Below are positions 15,602 through 25,000 of a stretch of DNA of 40,325 nucleotides, in pieces. Source of the DNA: an uncultured Lachnospiraceae bacterium (GTDB lineage Bacteria > Bacillota > Clostridia > Lachnospirales > Lachnospiraceae); contig CAMNQH010000032.1 of assembly GCA_946549035.1 (NCBI GenBank), positions 1 to 40,325 of the forward strand. Direction: 5' to 3'. Made by a program: the position numbers and the translations under genes. Below the pieces are notes generated by a model that worked only from the letters and a program-made list of their open reading frames with translations, did not search any database and had not been told where the DNA came from. Position 1 is the first letter of the stretch, and every line of letters starts with the position of its first letter.

Positions 15602-15641
15602 ATTATAGAAAAAAGAATTTCCTCTTTCAATCTTTTTTCTA
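15602..15641 (-). promoter_or_regulatory. Promoter with overlapping palindrome for the LytTR/DUF3021 operon
   Basis: On the minus strand TTGAAA (15625-15630) and TATAAT (15602-15607) are 17 bp apart. Perfect 11-bp inverted arms TAGAAAAAAGA (15606-15616) and TCTTTTTTCTA (15631-15641) span the spacer and -35 box. Confidence 0.75.
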
Positions 15642-15681
15642 TGGTCGGTTTATTTTGGAATATAAGTGGCATAAAGCAAAG

Positions 15682-15726
15682 ACAGCGGGAGAAATTCCAA
15701 AGCAAACTTTGGACGTCCCCCGCTGT
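15682..15726 (-). terminator. Intrinsic terminator after the MocR gene
   Basis: ACAGCGGG (15719-15726 on the minus strand) pairs with CCCGCTGT (15682-15689), with an inner stem CCAAAG/CTTTGG; a moderately U-rich tail (CTTTGCTTT) follows. It lies 21 bases after the MocR stop codon. Confidence 0.65.
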
Positions 15727-15746
15727 TTTATTTCTTGCATTACTTT

Positions 15747-17168
15747 TTATTTATCTTCTATCACATCTTCTAATATTTTTATTCCTGCCGCAATCTGGGA
15801 TTCCGTCAGCCCTCCGTACCCTAAAAGCAGCACCGGATGTTCCCACGCTCCGCCAGGCAGGATAGAATATTCTCTCAGGCCATACACCCGGACATTACGG
15901 GCCATAGCCAAACGGACAATTTCTTCTTCCCCCTTGTTTGATCTTACTTCCACCAGCACATGCAGTCCGGCATTTTCCCCCCAGATACCCTTTACCCACT
16001 TCTTATCCTTCAAAGCCAAAATCAACGCGTCATGCCTGCTTCGGTAAATACGGCGCATTTTATTCAAATGGCGCCCGAAATAGCCTTCCTTCATAAAATA
16101 ATACAAAATTTGCTGCTGGACTCTGGACACCGTGGAGGAATAAAATCCGCACCGGTTCCAATAAACCTCCAACAGCTCCCGGGGCAGCACCATATAACTA
16201 ACCCGGATTGCAGGAGCAATGCTTTTGGAAAACGTTCCTAAATAAATCACCCGTTCCAAGGGATCGCTGCCTTGAAGGGAAGGAATGGGCTTCCCCTTAT
16301 AGCGGAATTCACTGTCATAATCATCTTCTATAATATACCGCCCCTGTTTTTCCCCGGCCCAATGAAGCAGCTCCATCCGCCGCTTCATAGGCATCACGCT
16401 GCCCATAGGGAATTGATGAGACGGCATAATATAGGCCAGAACCGCCCCGCTGCTTTTCAGTTCCTCCACTGCCATCCCTTCTTCATCCATGGGAACGGAG
16501 ACAGTCTCCCATCCCAAATTGCAAAAGGTCTGATACGCCTGTCGGTATGTAGGGCATTCCATAGCAATCCGACGGTCTTTTTGCAGCATTTGGTCTAAAA
16601 GCATCAAAAGATATTCATTTCCTGCCCCCACAATCATCTGCTCTGCCTCACAATTCACTCCGCGGGCCTGGTGAAGATAACTGCAGATTTCCTGCCGAAG
16701 GTTTTCTTCCCCCTGGGGAATTCCCGGTTCAAACAGCCCGTCCATCCCATCAAGAAGCATATGCTTCACCGCTTTTTGAAAAGAGGCCATAGAAAAATCA
16801 GACCATTCCACATCGTTCATGGAAAAGTCGTACTGAAATCGAGAAGCCTTTGCCCTATGCTCTGTCTCAGGCAGCCATAGGGATGCTGCTTCCTTTTTAT
16901 GAACACTTTCTCCGTCCGGCAGCAGCCAGTCCTTTTTGATATCGCATACATAATAGCCGCTTCCCGGAACCGCCCGGACATATCCTTCTGACAAAAGCTG
17001 CCCATACGCCAAATCTGTAGTACTGCGGCTCACGGTAAGATGCTTTGCCAATAAACGGGTAGACGGTAATTTTTCCCCCGGGGAAATCTTACCGTCTATA
17101 ATGTCTTGTCTGATATATTCGTAAATTTGTTCATACAAAGGAATCTTAGATTCCCCCTGAAGCAGCAT
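15747..17168 (-). CDS. MocR-type transcriptional regulator (GntR HTH fused to PLP aminotransferase fold)
   Basis: A 473-aa fusion. The N-terminal about 75 residues are a GntR winged helix (IPLYEQIYEYIRQDI, GEKLPSTRLLAKHLTVSRST, GSGYYV). The rest is a fold-type I aminotransferase domain with IIEDDYDSEFRY and the PLP lysine in GTFSKSIAPAIR. MocR regulators use PLP or amino-acid adducts as signals; PdxR and GabR are known examples. No PLP or GABA genes sit next to it. It follows the DUF2225 gene closely (19 bases), unlike the usual divergent MocR layout. I choose the ATG at 17168, with GGAAGAA upstream; a TTG at 17183 is an alternative. Confidence 0.88.
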   Translation of the reverse strand: MLLQGESKIPLYEQIYEYIRQDIIDGKISPGEKLPSTRLLAKHLTVSRSTTDLAYGQLLSEGYVRAVPGSGYYVCDIKKDWLLPDGESVHKKEAASLWLPETEHRAKASRFQYDFSMNDVEWSDFSMASFQKAVKHMLLDGMDGLFEPGIPQGEENLRQEICSYLHQARGVNCEAEQMIVGAGNEYLLMLLDQMLQKDRRIAMECPTYRQAYQTFCNLGWETVSVPMDEEGMAVEELKSSGAVLAYIMPSHQFPMGSVMPMKRRMELLHWAGEKQGRYIIEDDYDSEFRYKGKPIPSLQGSDPLERVIYLGTFSKSIAPAIRVSYMVLPRELLEVYWNRCGFYSSTVSRVQQQILYYFMKEGYFGRHLNKMRRIYRSRHDALILALKDKKWVKGIWGENAGLHVLVEVRSNKGEEEIVRLAMARNVRVYGLREYSILPGGAWEHPVLLLGYGGLTESQIAAGIKILEDVIEDK

Positions 17169-17187
17169 CGTCAATTCTTCCAAAAAA

Positions 17188-17997
17188 TCAGCCCTCTTTG
17201 TTCCGAATCTCCCTTACAATATCATCCTTCAAGTCCAAGGCAAGATCTTTCATACGTCTTGTGGCTGTTCCGGATGTAAGTACGCCGGACAAAAATTTAG
17301 AAGCAACCTCATATTTTCCAAAGTGATAGGACATGTAAGACAAGAGATAATCCATGGTACACTGATCCATTCCGCAAATAGGAGGCATCTCGTTAGCCAA
17401 AGCGGAAGAAAATCCTTCGTATGCCTGAAGATAGAACTTTTCTTCTTCCTGCTTACATGCTTCCTTCGCCTTCTTCTCTGCTTCCGTCTCTTCCGGCATT
17501 GTCTCTGCTTTACTCCGCAGCAGCCATGAAATTTTCAAACAAGTATATGCTTTCTCACTGTCCCGCCCTTTCTTCACCAGCGTATTTACAAAAGACAGCT
17601 TATACTTGTCAATAGCCTCGTCATATGTATAATATTTTCTGCCGGTGGGAGCCGCGGGCTTGAACTTGGCAGATACCCCTTCCCGAATCATCTTTCGTTG
17701 TACCGAAGAAAGATGATCAAAATAACGGGTCATTGCTGTATACCCGCAATCCGGACAGGAAATGATATCATATTTCAAAGTATCAATATGCTTAAACCGA
17801 GGTCTCATATCCCGGTCAGGCTCTAAGCGCATGGCGCGGCCGCTTTTCACTGCCAGGGTCTTAAACTTCTTATCGCATACCGGACACTCCACACTTTTCT
17901 CCAACAAAAAACTCTCTTCCGGCGGAATCTCCTTCACGGCTGCCTTCGCTTCCAAATCCGATCCCGCACCGGGTTCTGCCCCAGACAAATTACTCAT
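17188..17997 (-). CDS. DUF2225 family protein
   Basis: A 269-aa soluble protein of the DUF2225 family. Two CxxC pairs, CPVCDKKF and CPDCGYTA, probably bind one zinc. A long helical, possibly TPR-like, region follows with repeated Tyr/Lys-rich helices (KYYTYDEAIDKYKLSF). Family members are common in Clostridia and have no established function. The gene lies 26 bases behind glnS and 19 bases ahead of the MocR gene, so the three probably share a transcript. The ATG at 17997 has GGAGAAGAG upstream. Confidence 0.82.
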   Translation of the reverse strand: MSNLSGAEPGAGSDLEAKAAVKEIPPEESFLLEKSVECPVCDKKFKTLAVKSGRAMRLEPDRDMRPRFKHIDTLKYDIISCPDCGYTAMTRYFDHLSSVQRKMIREGVSAKFKPAAPTGRKYYTYDEAIDKYKLSFVNTLVKKGRDSEKAYTCLKISWLLRSKAETMPEETEAEKKAKEACKQEEEKFYLQAYEGFSSALANEMPPICGMDQCTMDYLLSYMSYHFGKYEVASKFLSGVLTSGTATRRMKDLALDLKDDIVREIRNKEG

Positions 17998-18023
17998 TCT
18001 CTTCTCCTCCCATGGGCCTTCCG

Positions 18024-19694
18024 CTAATTTGCGGAAGGCAGTTTGTATGAACTCTTTAGTGACACAATCCGGTTAAATACCAGCTCGCCCGGCTTCAAAT
18101 CTTTGGCGTCGCCGCAGAAAAAGCCTTGACGCACAAACTGAAAGCTGTCATAAGCTTTTGCATCTGCCAACGCCGGTTCCACATAACAATTTTTTAATAC
18201 GGTAAGAGAATTCGGATTTAAATTCAGGCTACCGTCTTCATTATACACGCCCAATTCCTCATCCACAATATTCTCATATAGCCGCACCTGAGCCGGAACT
18301 GCAAAAGGCGCCGGAACCCAATGAATGGTTCCCTTTACTTTACGCCCGGTAAATCCGCTGCCTGCCTTTGTCTCGGGATCATACGTACAATGTACTTCTG
18401 TCACATTGCCGTTTTCATCCTTTACAAAGCTTTCGCATTTTACAAAATAAGCGTGCATTAGGCGCACTTCATTTCCCGGGAACAGACGGAAATACTTCTT
18501 AGGAGGCACTTCCATAAAATCATCCCGTTCAATATAGAGCTCCCTGCAAAACGGGATCTTGCGCGTACCTAAGGCTTCATTCTCCAGGTTGTTATCCGCC
18601 TGCAGATATTCCACTTCCCCTTCCGGGTAATTATCAATAATCAATTTAATGGGATCTAACACCGCCATCATTCTGGGCCGCTTCAGCTTTAAATCTTCCC
18701 GAATGCAGTATTCTAACATGGCATAATCCGCAGAGCTGTTGCTTTTGCTGACGCCGCATAATTCCACAAAACGCTGAATGGATTCCGGGGTAAAGCCCCG
18801 GCGACGCAATGCCGCAATCGACACCAGCCTGGGATCATCCCAGCCGTCTACAATGCCCTCTTCCACCAGCTTTTTGATGTATCGCTTCCCGGTTACTACA
18901 TTGGTAAGATACATCTTGGCAAATTCAATCTGTTTGGGGGGATTCTCATATTCCAATTCCCGAACTACCCAGTCATACAAAGGCCTGTGGTCTTCAAATT
19001 CTAACGTACAAATGGAATGGGTAATTCCTTCTATGGCGTCTTCTATGGGATGAGCAAAATCATACATAGGATAAATACACCACTCATCTCCCGTATTGTG
19101 GTGGGTCATATGGGCCACCCGGTAAATAATCGGATCACGCATATTCATATTTGGTGAAGCCATATCAATCTTGGCACGAAGCACTTTCTCTCCGTCCTTG
19201 TATTTGCCCTTTTTCATATCCTCAAATAAAGCCAAATTCTCTTCTATGCTCCGATTCCTGTAAGGACTGTCTTTCCCTGGCTCTGTCAATGTTCCCCGGT
19301 ATTGCCGAATCTCTTCCGGGGTCAAATCGCAGACATACGCCTTCCCTTTTTGAATGAGCTTTACTGCCGCCTCATACATCTGGGGAAAATAATCGGATGC
19401 AAAAAAGAGACGATCCTCCCAGTCTGCCCCCAGCCACTGAATGTCTTCTTTGATAGACTCTACAAATTCCACTTTCTCCTTGGTGGGGTTCGTATCGTCA
19501 AAACGCATATTGAACTTTCCCCCGTACTGCTTGGCAAGCCCGTAATTCAATAATATGGCCTTCGCATGGCCAATATGCAAATATCCGTTGGGTTCCGGCG
19601 GGAAACGAGTCCGCACCACTTGACAATGTCCTTCTGCAATATCCTTATCAATAATCTGTTCTATAAAATTCCTGGAACCTGCTTCGTTCTCCAT
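18024..19694 (-). CDS. glnS: Glutamine--tRNA ligase
   Basis: A 556-aa class I aminoacyl-tRNA synthetase that charges tRNA-Gln with glutamine. The N-terminal HIGH motif is in [17 protein letters not shown], the glutamine-site region FDDTNPTKE follows, and the KMSKS-like loop is [10 protein letters not shown] before [17 protein letters not shown]. The C-terminal half is the beta-barrel anticodon-binding region. The length is normal for the bacterial enzyme. AGGAGGAGC precedes the ATG. The leader is unusual: a consensus promoter at 19769-19797 is immediately followed by a strong intrinsic terminator at 19722-19757, so expression probably needs read-through or antitermination. Confidence 0.96.
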   Translation of the reverse strand: MENEAGSRNFIEQIIDKDIAEGHCQVVRTRFPPEPNGYLHIGHAKAILLNYGLAKQYGGKFNMRFDDTNPTKEKVEFVESIKEDIQWLGADWEDRLFFASDYFPQMYEAAVKLIQKGKAYVCDLTPEEIRQYRGTLTEPGKDSPYRNRSIEENLALFEDMKKGKYKDGEKVLRAKIDMASPNMNMRDPIIYRVAHMTHHNTGDEWCIYPMYDFAHPIEDAIEGITHSICTLEFEDHRPLYDWVVRELEYENPPKQIEFAKMYLTNVVTGKRYIKKLVEEGIVDGWDDPRLVSIAALRRRGFTPESIQRFVELCGVSKSNSSADYAMLEYCIREDLKLKRPRMMAVLDPIKLIIDNYPEGEVEYLQADNNLENEALGTRKIPFCRELYIERDDFMEVPPKKYFRLFPGNEVRLMHAYFVKCESFVKDENGNVTEVHCTYDPETKAGSGFTGRKVKGTIHWVPAPFAVPAQVRLYENIVDEELGVYNEDGSLNLNPNSLTVLKNCYVEPALADAKAYDSFQFVRQGFFCGDAKDLKPGELVFNRIVSLKSSYKLPSAN

Positions 19695-19721
19695 GAATGC
19701 TCCTCCTAAGCCTTCTGTTTT

Positions 19722-19757
19722 GAAAAAAAGAAGGGGCTGTGAAAAGCGCAGCCCCTC
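19722..19757 (-). terminator. Intrinsic terminator located in the glnS leader
   Basis: On the minus strand GGGGCTG (19749-19755) pairs with CAGCCCC (19733-19739) around a 9-base loop, then CTTCTTTTTTTC. It lies after the rhomboid-like gene but also downstream of the glnS promoter, so it would stop that promoter's transcript about 40 bases in. Confidence 0.88.
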
Positions 19758-19768
19758 TTGCTTTCTAT

Positions 19769-19797
19769 ATTATAATTATAAAAACCTGATTTGTCAA
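19769..19797 (-). promoter_or_regulatory. Consensus promoter for glnS
   Basis: TTGACA (19792-19797) and TATAAT (19769-19774) on the minus strand with a 17-bp spacer. It sits just after the end of the rhomboid-like gene and points into the terminator and then glnS. No room for another promoter remains between the terminator and the glnS start. Confidence 0.88.
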
Positions 19798-19817
19798 CGA
19801 AAGTTCCCATTTCCTTA

Positions 19818-20678
19818 TCAGTTTCCTTTTTTATGCGTGTGGGTAAATAAATGATCCTGACAATACTCATAATTCCCTTCACATTTAGAGCAAAATCGAA
19901 ACTCCAGATTGTCCCCGTCCTGCTCCGTCCTTCCGCAAACGGCACATTTATGCTTTGTGACGCCCGGCGCCTGGCGCATCTGCCTGCGGTAGGCTTGCTT
20001 GCGGCGCACCTCCTTGGGAGAAATGGAATGATATCTCCTGGTGCATAAAAAGAAAACCACCACATTCAACAAGGAACTGATAATCACCACCCGGATTCCC
20101 CAGTCGCTTCCCGGCTGTATCATGCTATAACCCAAAAGCGCCACATCCAGAATCGCCAGGTATTTCATTTTGATGGGAATCAAAAACATCAACAGCACCT
20201 GCATATCCGGATAGGTCAATGCAAAGCCCAAAAATATGGACATACTGATGTAGTAAGTACTGAAAGCGCCTGCGTACAAATGAGAATACAATTCTCCCAT
20301 CTGAGGCCCGTAAATCAAAGACGAAACCCCATACAATACAAATGCTCCCAGAATCGTTGTAAGAATCCCCCCAAAGATATAGAAATTATAACGGAACGTT
20401 CCCCAGCTGCGTTCCAGCGTATTCCCTATGGAATAATAAAACCACAGCGTAATCAGAATCAAAATGGAAAACTGCCATGGCGGAACCAAAAGCCAGGTAA
20501 CCAGCCGCCATACCTGCCCGTGAAGGACTAAGTAGGGATCCAGATAAAAAAATTCAATGAGATTCCCTGCTGAAAATTGCAGGAGATATCCCAGAATATA
20601 GGTTCCGATAATATACAGCGTCAAATTGGAAATCGCATATTTTCCCAATTTACGCTCTAATTTATTTAAAAAGTTCAT
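19818..20678 (-). CDS. Rhomboid-like membrane protein, probably inactive, with C-terminal zinc-ribbon
   Basis: A 286-aa protein with about six hydrophobic helices and the rhomboid-type stretch GNTLERSWGTFRYN after TM2, and a rhomboid-like YPDMQVLLMFLIPIKMKYLAI after TM4. The protease signature GxSG, expected at the start of that TM4 segment, is replaced by GAFSTYYIS, so it lacks the usual nucleophile context and is probably a pseudo-protease. The C-terminal 45 residues carry CAVCGR and CSKC plus a late Cys and several His, a likely zinc-binding module facing the cytoplasm. The ATG at 20678 is chosen for its GAGGTG site; an ATG eight codons earlier lacks one. It has its own consensus promoter. 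Confidence 0.75.
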   Translation of the reverse strand: MNFLNKLERKLGKYAISNLTLYIIGTYILGYLLQFSAGNLIEFFYLDPYLVLHGQVWRLVTWLLVPPWQFSILILITLWFYYSIGNTLERSWGTFRYNFYIFGGILTTILGAFVLYGVSSLIYGPQMGELYSHLYAGAFSTYYISMSIFLGFALTYPDMQVLLMFLIPIKMKYLAILDVALLGYSMIQPGSDWGIRVVIISSLLNVVVFFLCTRRYHSISPKEVRRKQAYRRQMRQAPGVTKHKCAVCGRTEQDGDNLEFRFCSKCEGNYEYCQDHLFTHTHKKGN

Positions 20679-20739
20679 AAGGTTCACCTCGTTTTTGTAC
20701 ATAACAGGAGGCGGGAAATTTGCTCCCCTGCTTTCACTT

Positions 20740-20768
20740 ATTATAGTTTTTCCCTATAGGTTTGTCAA
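20740..20768 (-). promoter_or_regulatory. Consensus promoter of the rhomboid-like gene
   Basis: TTGACA (20763-20768) and TATAAT (20740-20745) on the minus strand, spacer 17 bp, about 60 bases before the chosen ATG. Confidence 0.88.
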
Positions 20769-20844
20769 ATATTCCCTGGAACTTTTATGAAAAATTTATA
20801 ATCTTGGAAAAAAGCGGGCCCTCCAAGCTTACGGCACGTAAATA

Positions 20845-20872
20845 CGCCTCCCGGAGCTTATCCCAGGAGGCG
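20845..20872 (-). terminator. Probable terminator after the LysM gene
   Basis: CGCCTCC and GGAGGCG (20845-20851 with 20866-20872) form a GC-rich 7-bp stem with a 14-base loop, 26 bases after the LysM stop codon. The U-run on the minus strand is short (TATTT), so termination may be partial. The plus-strand side (TTCTTTTAT) is also U-rich. Confidence 0.55.
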
Positions 20873-20898
20873 CATTCTTTTATACATATTTTATATTT

Positions 20899-21600
20899 TC
20901 AGGAAACCGGATAATGGCTCTTACATTGTTCTTTGGATCGTCCTCTGCTTTCTGTCCTATAACCTGTTTCAAACATTCCCTCCAAAGGGGGATGCGTCAT
21001 AAAATCCGGCCTGGTTTGATTTTCGGCGGGAGCGTCTTTCGGCGTCCGTGCCTCGGCGGAGGCGCTCCAGGGGTCGGACATACTCTGGCTTTCCTCCGGC
21101 TCCCGTTTTAACGTCTCTTCTTCCATAACTCTAGTTCGGTTTGCCGTCATTTCTCCGTTGCCCGGCCTATGCTCACGTTCCGGCTGCTCCATATCCTCGG
21201 GTATCATCTGACTTTCTGACCTCTCCCAGTCATTCACAGTCTCCCCATACATATTTGGATTCCCCTCCATATCCTGGGAAAGCGTCGTTCCTGGAGCCAT
21301 GTCCTGGGAAAGCGCCGTCCTTGGGGCCATGTCCTGCTGACCGGGCAAATTGTCAAATTCCGTCTGGCCCATCCTCTCTCCTGCCCTTGGCTCCTGCCCC
21401 ACCGGAATACACAGCTCATCTCCGATTTGCAAATTATAAATATTTACATAAGGATTGGCGTACATAATCCTGGAGACGCTTACATGATAACGCTGTCCCA
21501 GCTTATACAAGGTATCTCCTTTTTCAATGACATGAATGATTCCTCTACAAGGCCCGCTGGTAAAAATAGGGCCAATGGGAATCGTTACTACTCTTGCCAT
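20899..21600 (-). CDS. LysM-domain protein with low-complexity acidic tail
   Basis: A 233-aa protein. Residues about 22-68 form one LysM domain (IIHVIEKGDTLYKLGQRYHVSVSRIMYANP, ending LQIGDELCIPV), which binds peptidoglycan or spore-cortex glycans. There is no classical signal peptide, as in some spore-coat LysM proteins. The remaining about 160 residues are hydrophilic and repetitive, rich in Glu, Pro, Met, Ser and Arg, with an 11-residue unit like LSQDMAPGTTL repeated. The start at 21600 has GGAGGAG upstream; an ATG four codons earlier overlaps that site. It stands alone. A spore or envelope role is an inference. Confidence 0.8.
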   Translation of the reverse strand: MARVVTIPIGPIFTSGPCRGIIHVIEKGDTLYKLGQRYHVSVSRIMYANPYVNIYNLQIGDELCIPVGQEPRAGERMGQTEFDNLPGQQDMAPRTALSQDMAPGTTLSQDMEGNPNMYGETVNDWERSESQMIPEDMEQPEREHRPGNGEMTANRTRVMEEETLKREPEESQSMSDPWSASAEARTPKDAPAENQTRPDFMTHPPLEGMFETGYRTESRGRSKEQCKSHYPVS

Positions 21601-21755
21601 AAACTCCTCCATTCTGTGCCTTTTTGCACAAACAGATCGCTCGCAAAAGAATTCGCAAACTCTTTTACACGCACTAAAAAATAATTTCTCCCTTTATCAT
21701 ATTCCGCCCTGTCAAAACTGTTCCCCTTTGCCCCTTTTCATATGGAATCCAGCAG

Positions 21756-21833
21756 GTAGTTGGGAAATTCAAAGTTACGAGAATATTCTGACCATATAGT
21801 TCAGGAAAAGTCTGTTGCACCAAGCATTCCAAT
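21756..21833. repeat. Half copy of the MITE-like inverted-repeat element
   Basis: Positions 21781-21833 match the reverse complement of the right arm of the element at 1751-1962 at 50 of 53 bases. Similarity continues outward to about 21756 (TTGGGAAA, AAAGTTACGAG). The second arm is absent, so this is a truncated copy, inside the gap between the LysM gene and the activase gene. Confidence 0.75.
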
Positions 21834-21951
21834 AGTTTTACAAATAAAGTAATAAATAGAAGCATCTTCCACATACATTAGACAAAGTAACCAACAAATT
21901 TTCATTTCCTCTTTTGGGAATCTATACATTTCATGAAATATAGAAAATGAA

Positions 21952-21981
21952 TTGATTTTTTATCATCTCCTGTCGTATAAT
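21952..21981 (+). promoter_or_regulatory. Promoter of the activase gene
   Basis: TTGATT (21952-21957) and a perfect TATAAT (21976-21981) on the plus strand, spacer 18 bp, ending 46 bases before the start codon. Apart from this and the half repeat, the 415-bp gap 21613-22027 holds nothing I can identify. Confidence 0.75.
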
Positions 21982-22027
21982 GTACCTTGTTTCAAAAGAA
22001 ATTCAAACGATATTATAATAGGAAGTT

Positions 22028-25000
22028 ATGGTGAAAATTATGGCAAAAAAAGATTTACATAAGTTGGGGATCGACATTGGTTCCACCACCGTAAAGATTG
22101 CAATCCTGAATTCAGATAACGAACTGCTTACTTCCGATTATCAGAGGCATTTTGCCAATATACGGGAGACATTATCCGATTTATTAAAAAAAGCTTATGA
22201 TACCCTGGGGAATCTTATCTTAGCGCCTATGATTACCGGTTCCGGCGGCCTGACCCTCGCCAAGCACTTGGACATCCCTTTGGTACAGGAAGTCATGTCG
22301 GTGTCCACCGCTTTGCAGGACTATGCGCCTCAAACCGACGTAGCCATTGAGCTTGGGGGAGAAGACGCAAAAATTATCTATTTTGAAGGTGGAAATGTAG
22401 AGCAGCGCATGAACGGCATCTGCGCCGGGGGCACCGGCTCCTTTATCGACCAGATGGCCTCCCTGCTTCAGACAGACGCTACCGGGCTTAACACCTATGC
22501 TGAGGATTACAAAGCGATTTATCCCATTGCGGCCCGCTGCGGGGTATTTGCCAAGACCGATATTCAGCCTCTGATCAATGAGGGGGCTACCAGGGAGGAT
22601 TTGTCCGCTTCTATTTTCCAGGCCGTGGTAAATCAAACCATCAGCGGCCTTGCCTGCGGCAAGCCTATCCGGGGGCACGTGGCTTTTTTAGGCGGGCCGC
22701 TTCATTTCTTACCGGAATTAAAAGCCGCATTCATACGGACCTTGCATCTGGATCAGGAGCACATCATCGCCCCCGACCATTCCCATCTGTTTGCGGCCAT
22801 CGGCTCCGCCCTGAATTATAAGGAAGAGCAAACCACATCTTTGCAGGAGATCATCCAAAAGCTCTCCTCTGATATCCATATGGAATTCGAAGTGGAACGT
22901 ATGGAGCCCCTGTTTGCAGACGATAAAGCTTATGAATTATTCAAAAAACGTCACAGCGCCCACCATGTCACTACGGGAGATTTATCCACCTATCAGGGGG
23001 ACTGCTATCTGGGAATTGACGCCGGCTCCACCACCACCAAAGTAGCGCTGGTGGGAGAAGACGGCTCCCTGTTGTACTCTTTTTACAGCAGCAACAACGG
23101 CAGTCCTCTTGCGACGGCCATTTCCTCTCTGCAGGAAATTTACTCCCTGCTGCCGGAAGGCGCCCGTATCGTCCACTCCTGCTCCACCGGCTATGGAGAA
23201 GCTCTGATGAAAGCCGCTTTTTTGCTGGACGAGGGAGAAGTAGAGACGGTAGCCCACTACTACGCGGCTGCATTTTTCAATCCAAACGTGGACTGTATTT
23301 TAGACATCGGCGGCCAGGATATGAAATGTATCAAAATCAAAGATCAAACCGTGGACAGTGTGCAGCTTAATGAAGCCTGCTCCTCCGGCTGCGGTTCTTT
23401 TATCGAAACCTTTGCCAAATCTTTGAATTACTCTGTGGAAGATTTTGCCCAGGCCGCTTTGTTCGCCCAAAATCCCATTGATCTTGGCACACGCTGTACC
23501 GTATTTATGAATTCCAAAGTGAAGCAGGCCCAAAAAGAAGGGGCGGAGGTATCGGATATTTCCGCCGGGTTGGCCTATTCTGTCATTAAGAACGCATTAT
23601 TTAAGGTTATCAAGGTATCCGACGCCAAGGACTTGGGGCAGCACATTGTGGTCCAGGGAGGCACCTTTTACAACGACGCCGTGCTCAGGAGCTTTGAAAA
23701 AATCTCCGGCTGCGAAGCCGTCCGTCCGGATATTGCAGGCATTATGGGCGCTTTCGGAGCATCTTTGATTGCCCGGGAACGTCATGAAGCCGGATACAAG
23801 AGTACCATGCTCTCCATCGAGGATATTAACGCCCTGACCTTTGAGACAAAATTATCCCGCTGTAAGGGCTGCACCAATAACTGCCTTTTGACAATCAACC
23901 GCTTTTCTGGGGGACGCCAGTATATCACCGGCAACCGCTGTGAAAAAGGTCTTGGCCTGGAAAAAAACAAAGAGCAGATTCCAAACTTATTCGACTACAA
24001 AAATAAGCGAATATTTGACTACCCGCCTTTGGAAAAGGAAAAAGCTCCCCGGGGCACAGTGGGGATTCCCCGGGTGCTGAATATGTACGAAAACTTTCCC
24101 TTTTGGGCGGTATTTTTCCGCAAGCTGGGCTTTTCTGTTATGCTCTCTCCCCAAAGCACCCGCAAAATTTACGAGATGGGCATTGAATCCATCCCCAGTG
24201 AATCCGAATGTTATCCGGCCAAGCTTGCCCACGGCCACGTTTCCTGGCTGATACGGGAACATGCAGATTTTATTTTTTATCCCTGCATTCCTTATGAACG
24301 CAACGAATTCCCGGATTCCAACAACCATTACAACTGCCCCATTGTCACCTCCTACGCGGAAAATATCAAAAACAATGTGGATGAAATCACCTCGGGACAG
24401 ATGCGGTTTTTAAATCCCTTTTTATCCTTTGGGGATAAGCAGGCCCTTTTGACCCAGCTTCAGCAAGTGTTTTCCAAAGAATTCTCCATTTCCATGGAGG
24501 AAGTCAAACATGCGGTGGACGCCGGATGGGAGGAGCTGGCAAATCTTCGTCTGGAAATGCAAAAGAAAGGGGAAGAAACCCTCAAATATATGGAAGAAAC
24601 CGGGCGCCGGGGCATTGTACTGGCAGGACGGCCCTACCATGTGGATCCAGAAATCCACCACGGCATCCCGGAATTGATCAATTCCTACGGCATCGCCGTA
24701 TTAACGGAGGATTCCGTCTCTCACCTTCATAAAGTAGAACGGCCTTTGATTGTAATGGATCAATGGATGTATCATTCCCGCCTTTACGCAGCGGCTAATT
24801 TCGTGAAGACTCGGGAAGATCTGGACTTGATTCAGCTCAACTCCTTTGGCTGCGGCTTAGACGCCGTTACCACAGACGCGGTAGGAGATATTTTAACAAA
24901 ATCAGGCAAAATCTACACCTGTTTAAAAATTGATGAGGTGAATAATCTGGGAGCGGCCAGAATCCGCATCCGTTCTCTTCTTTCTGCAATCCGAGTCAAA

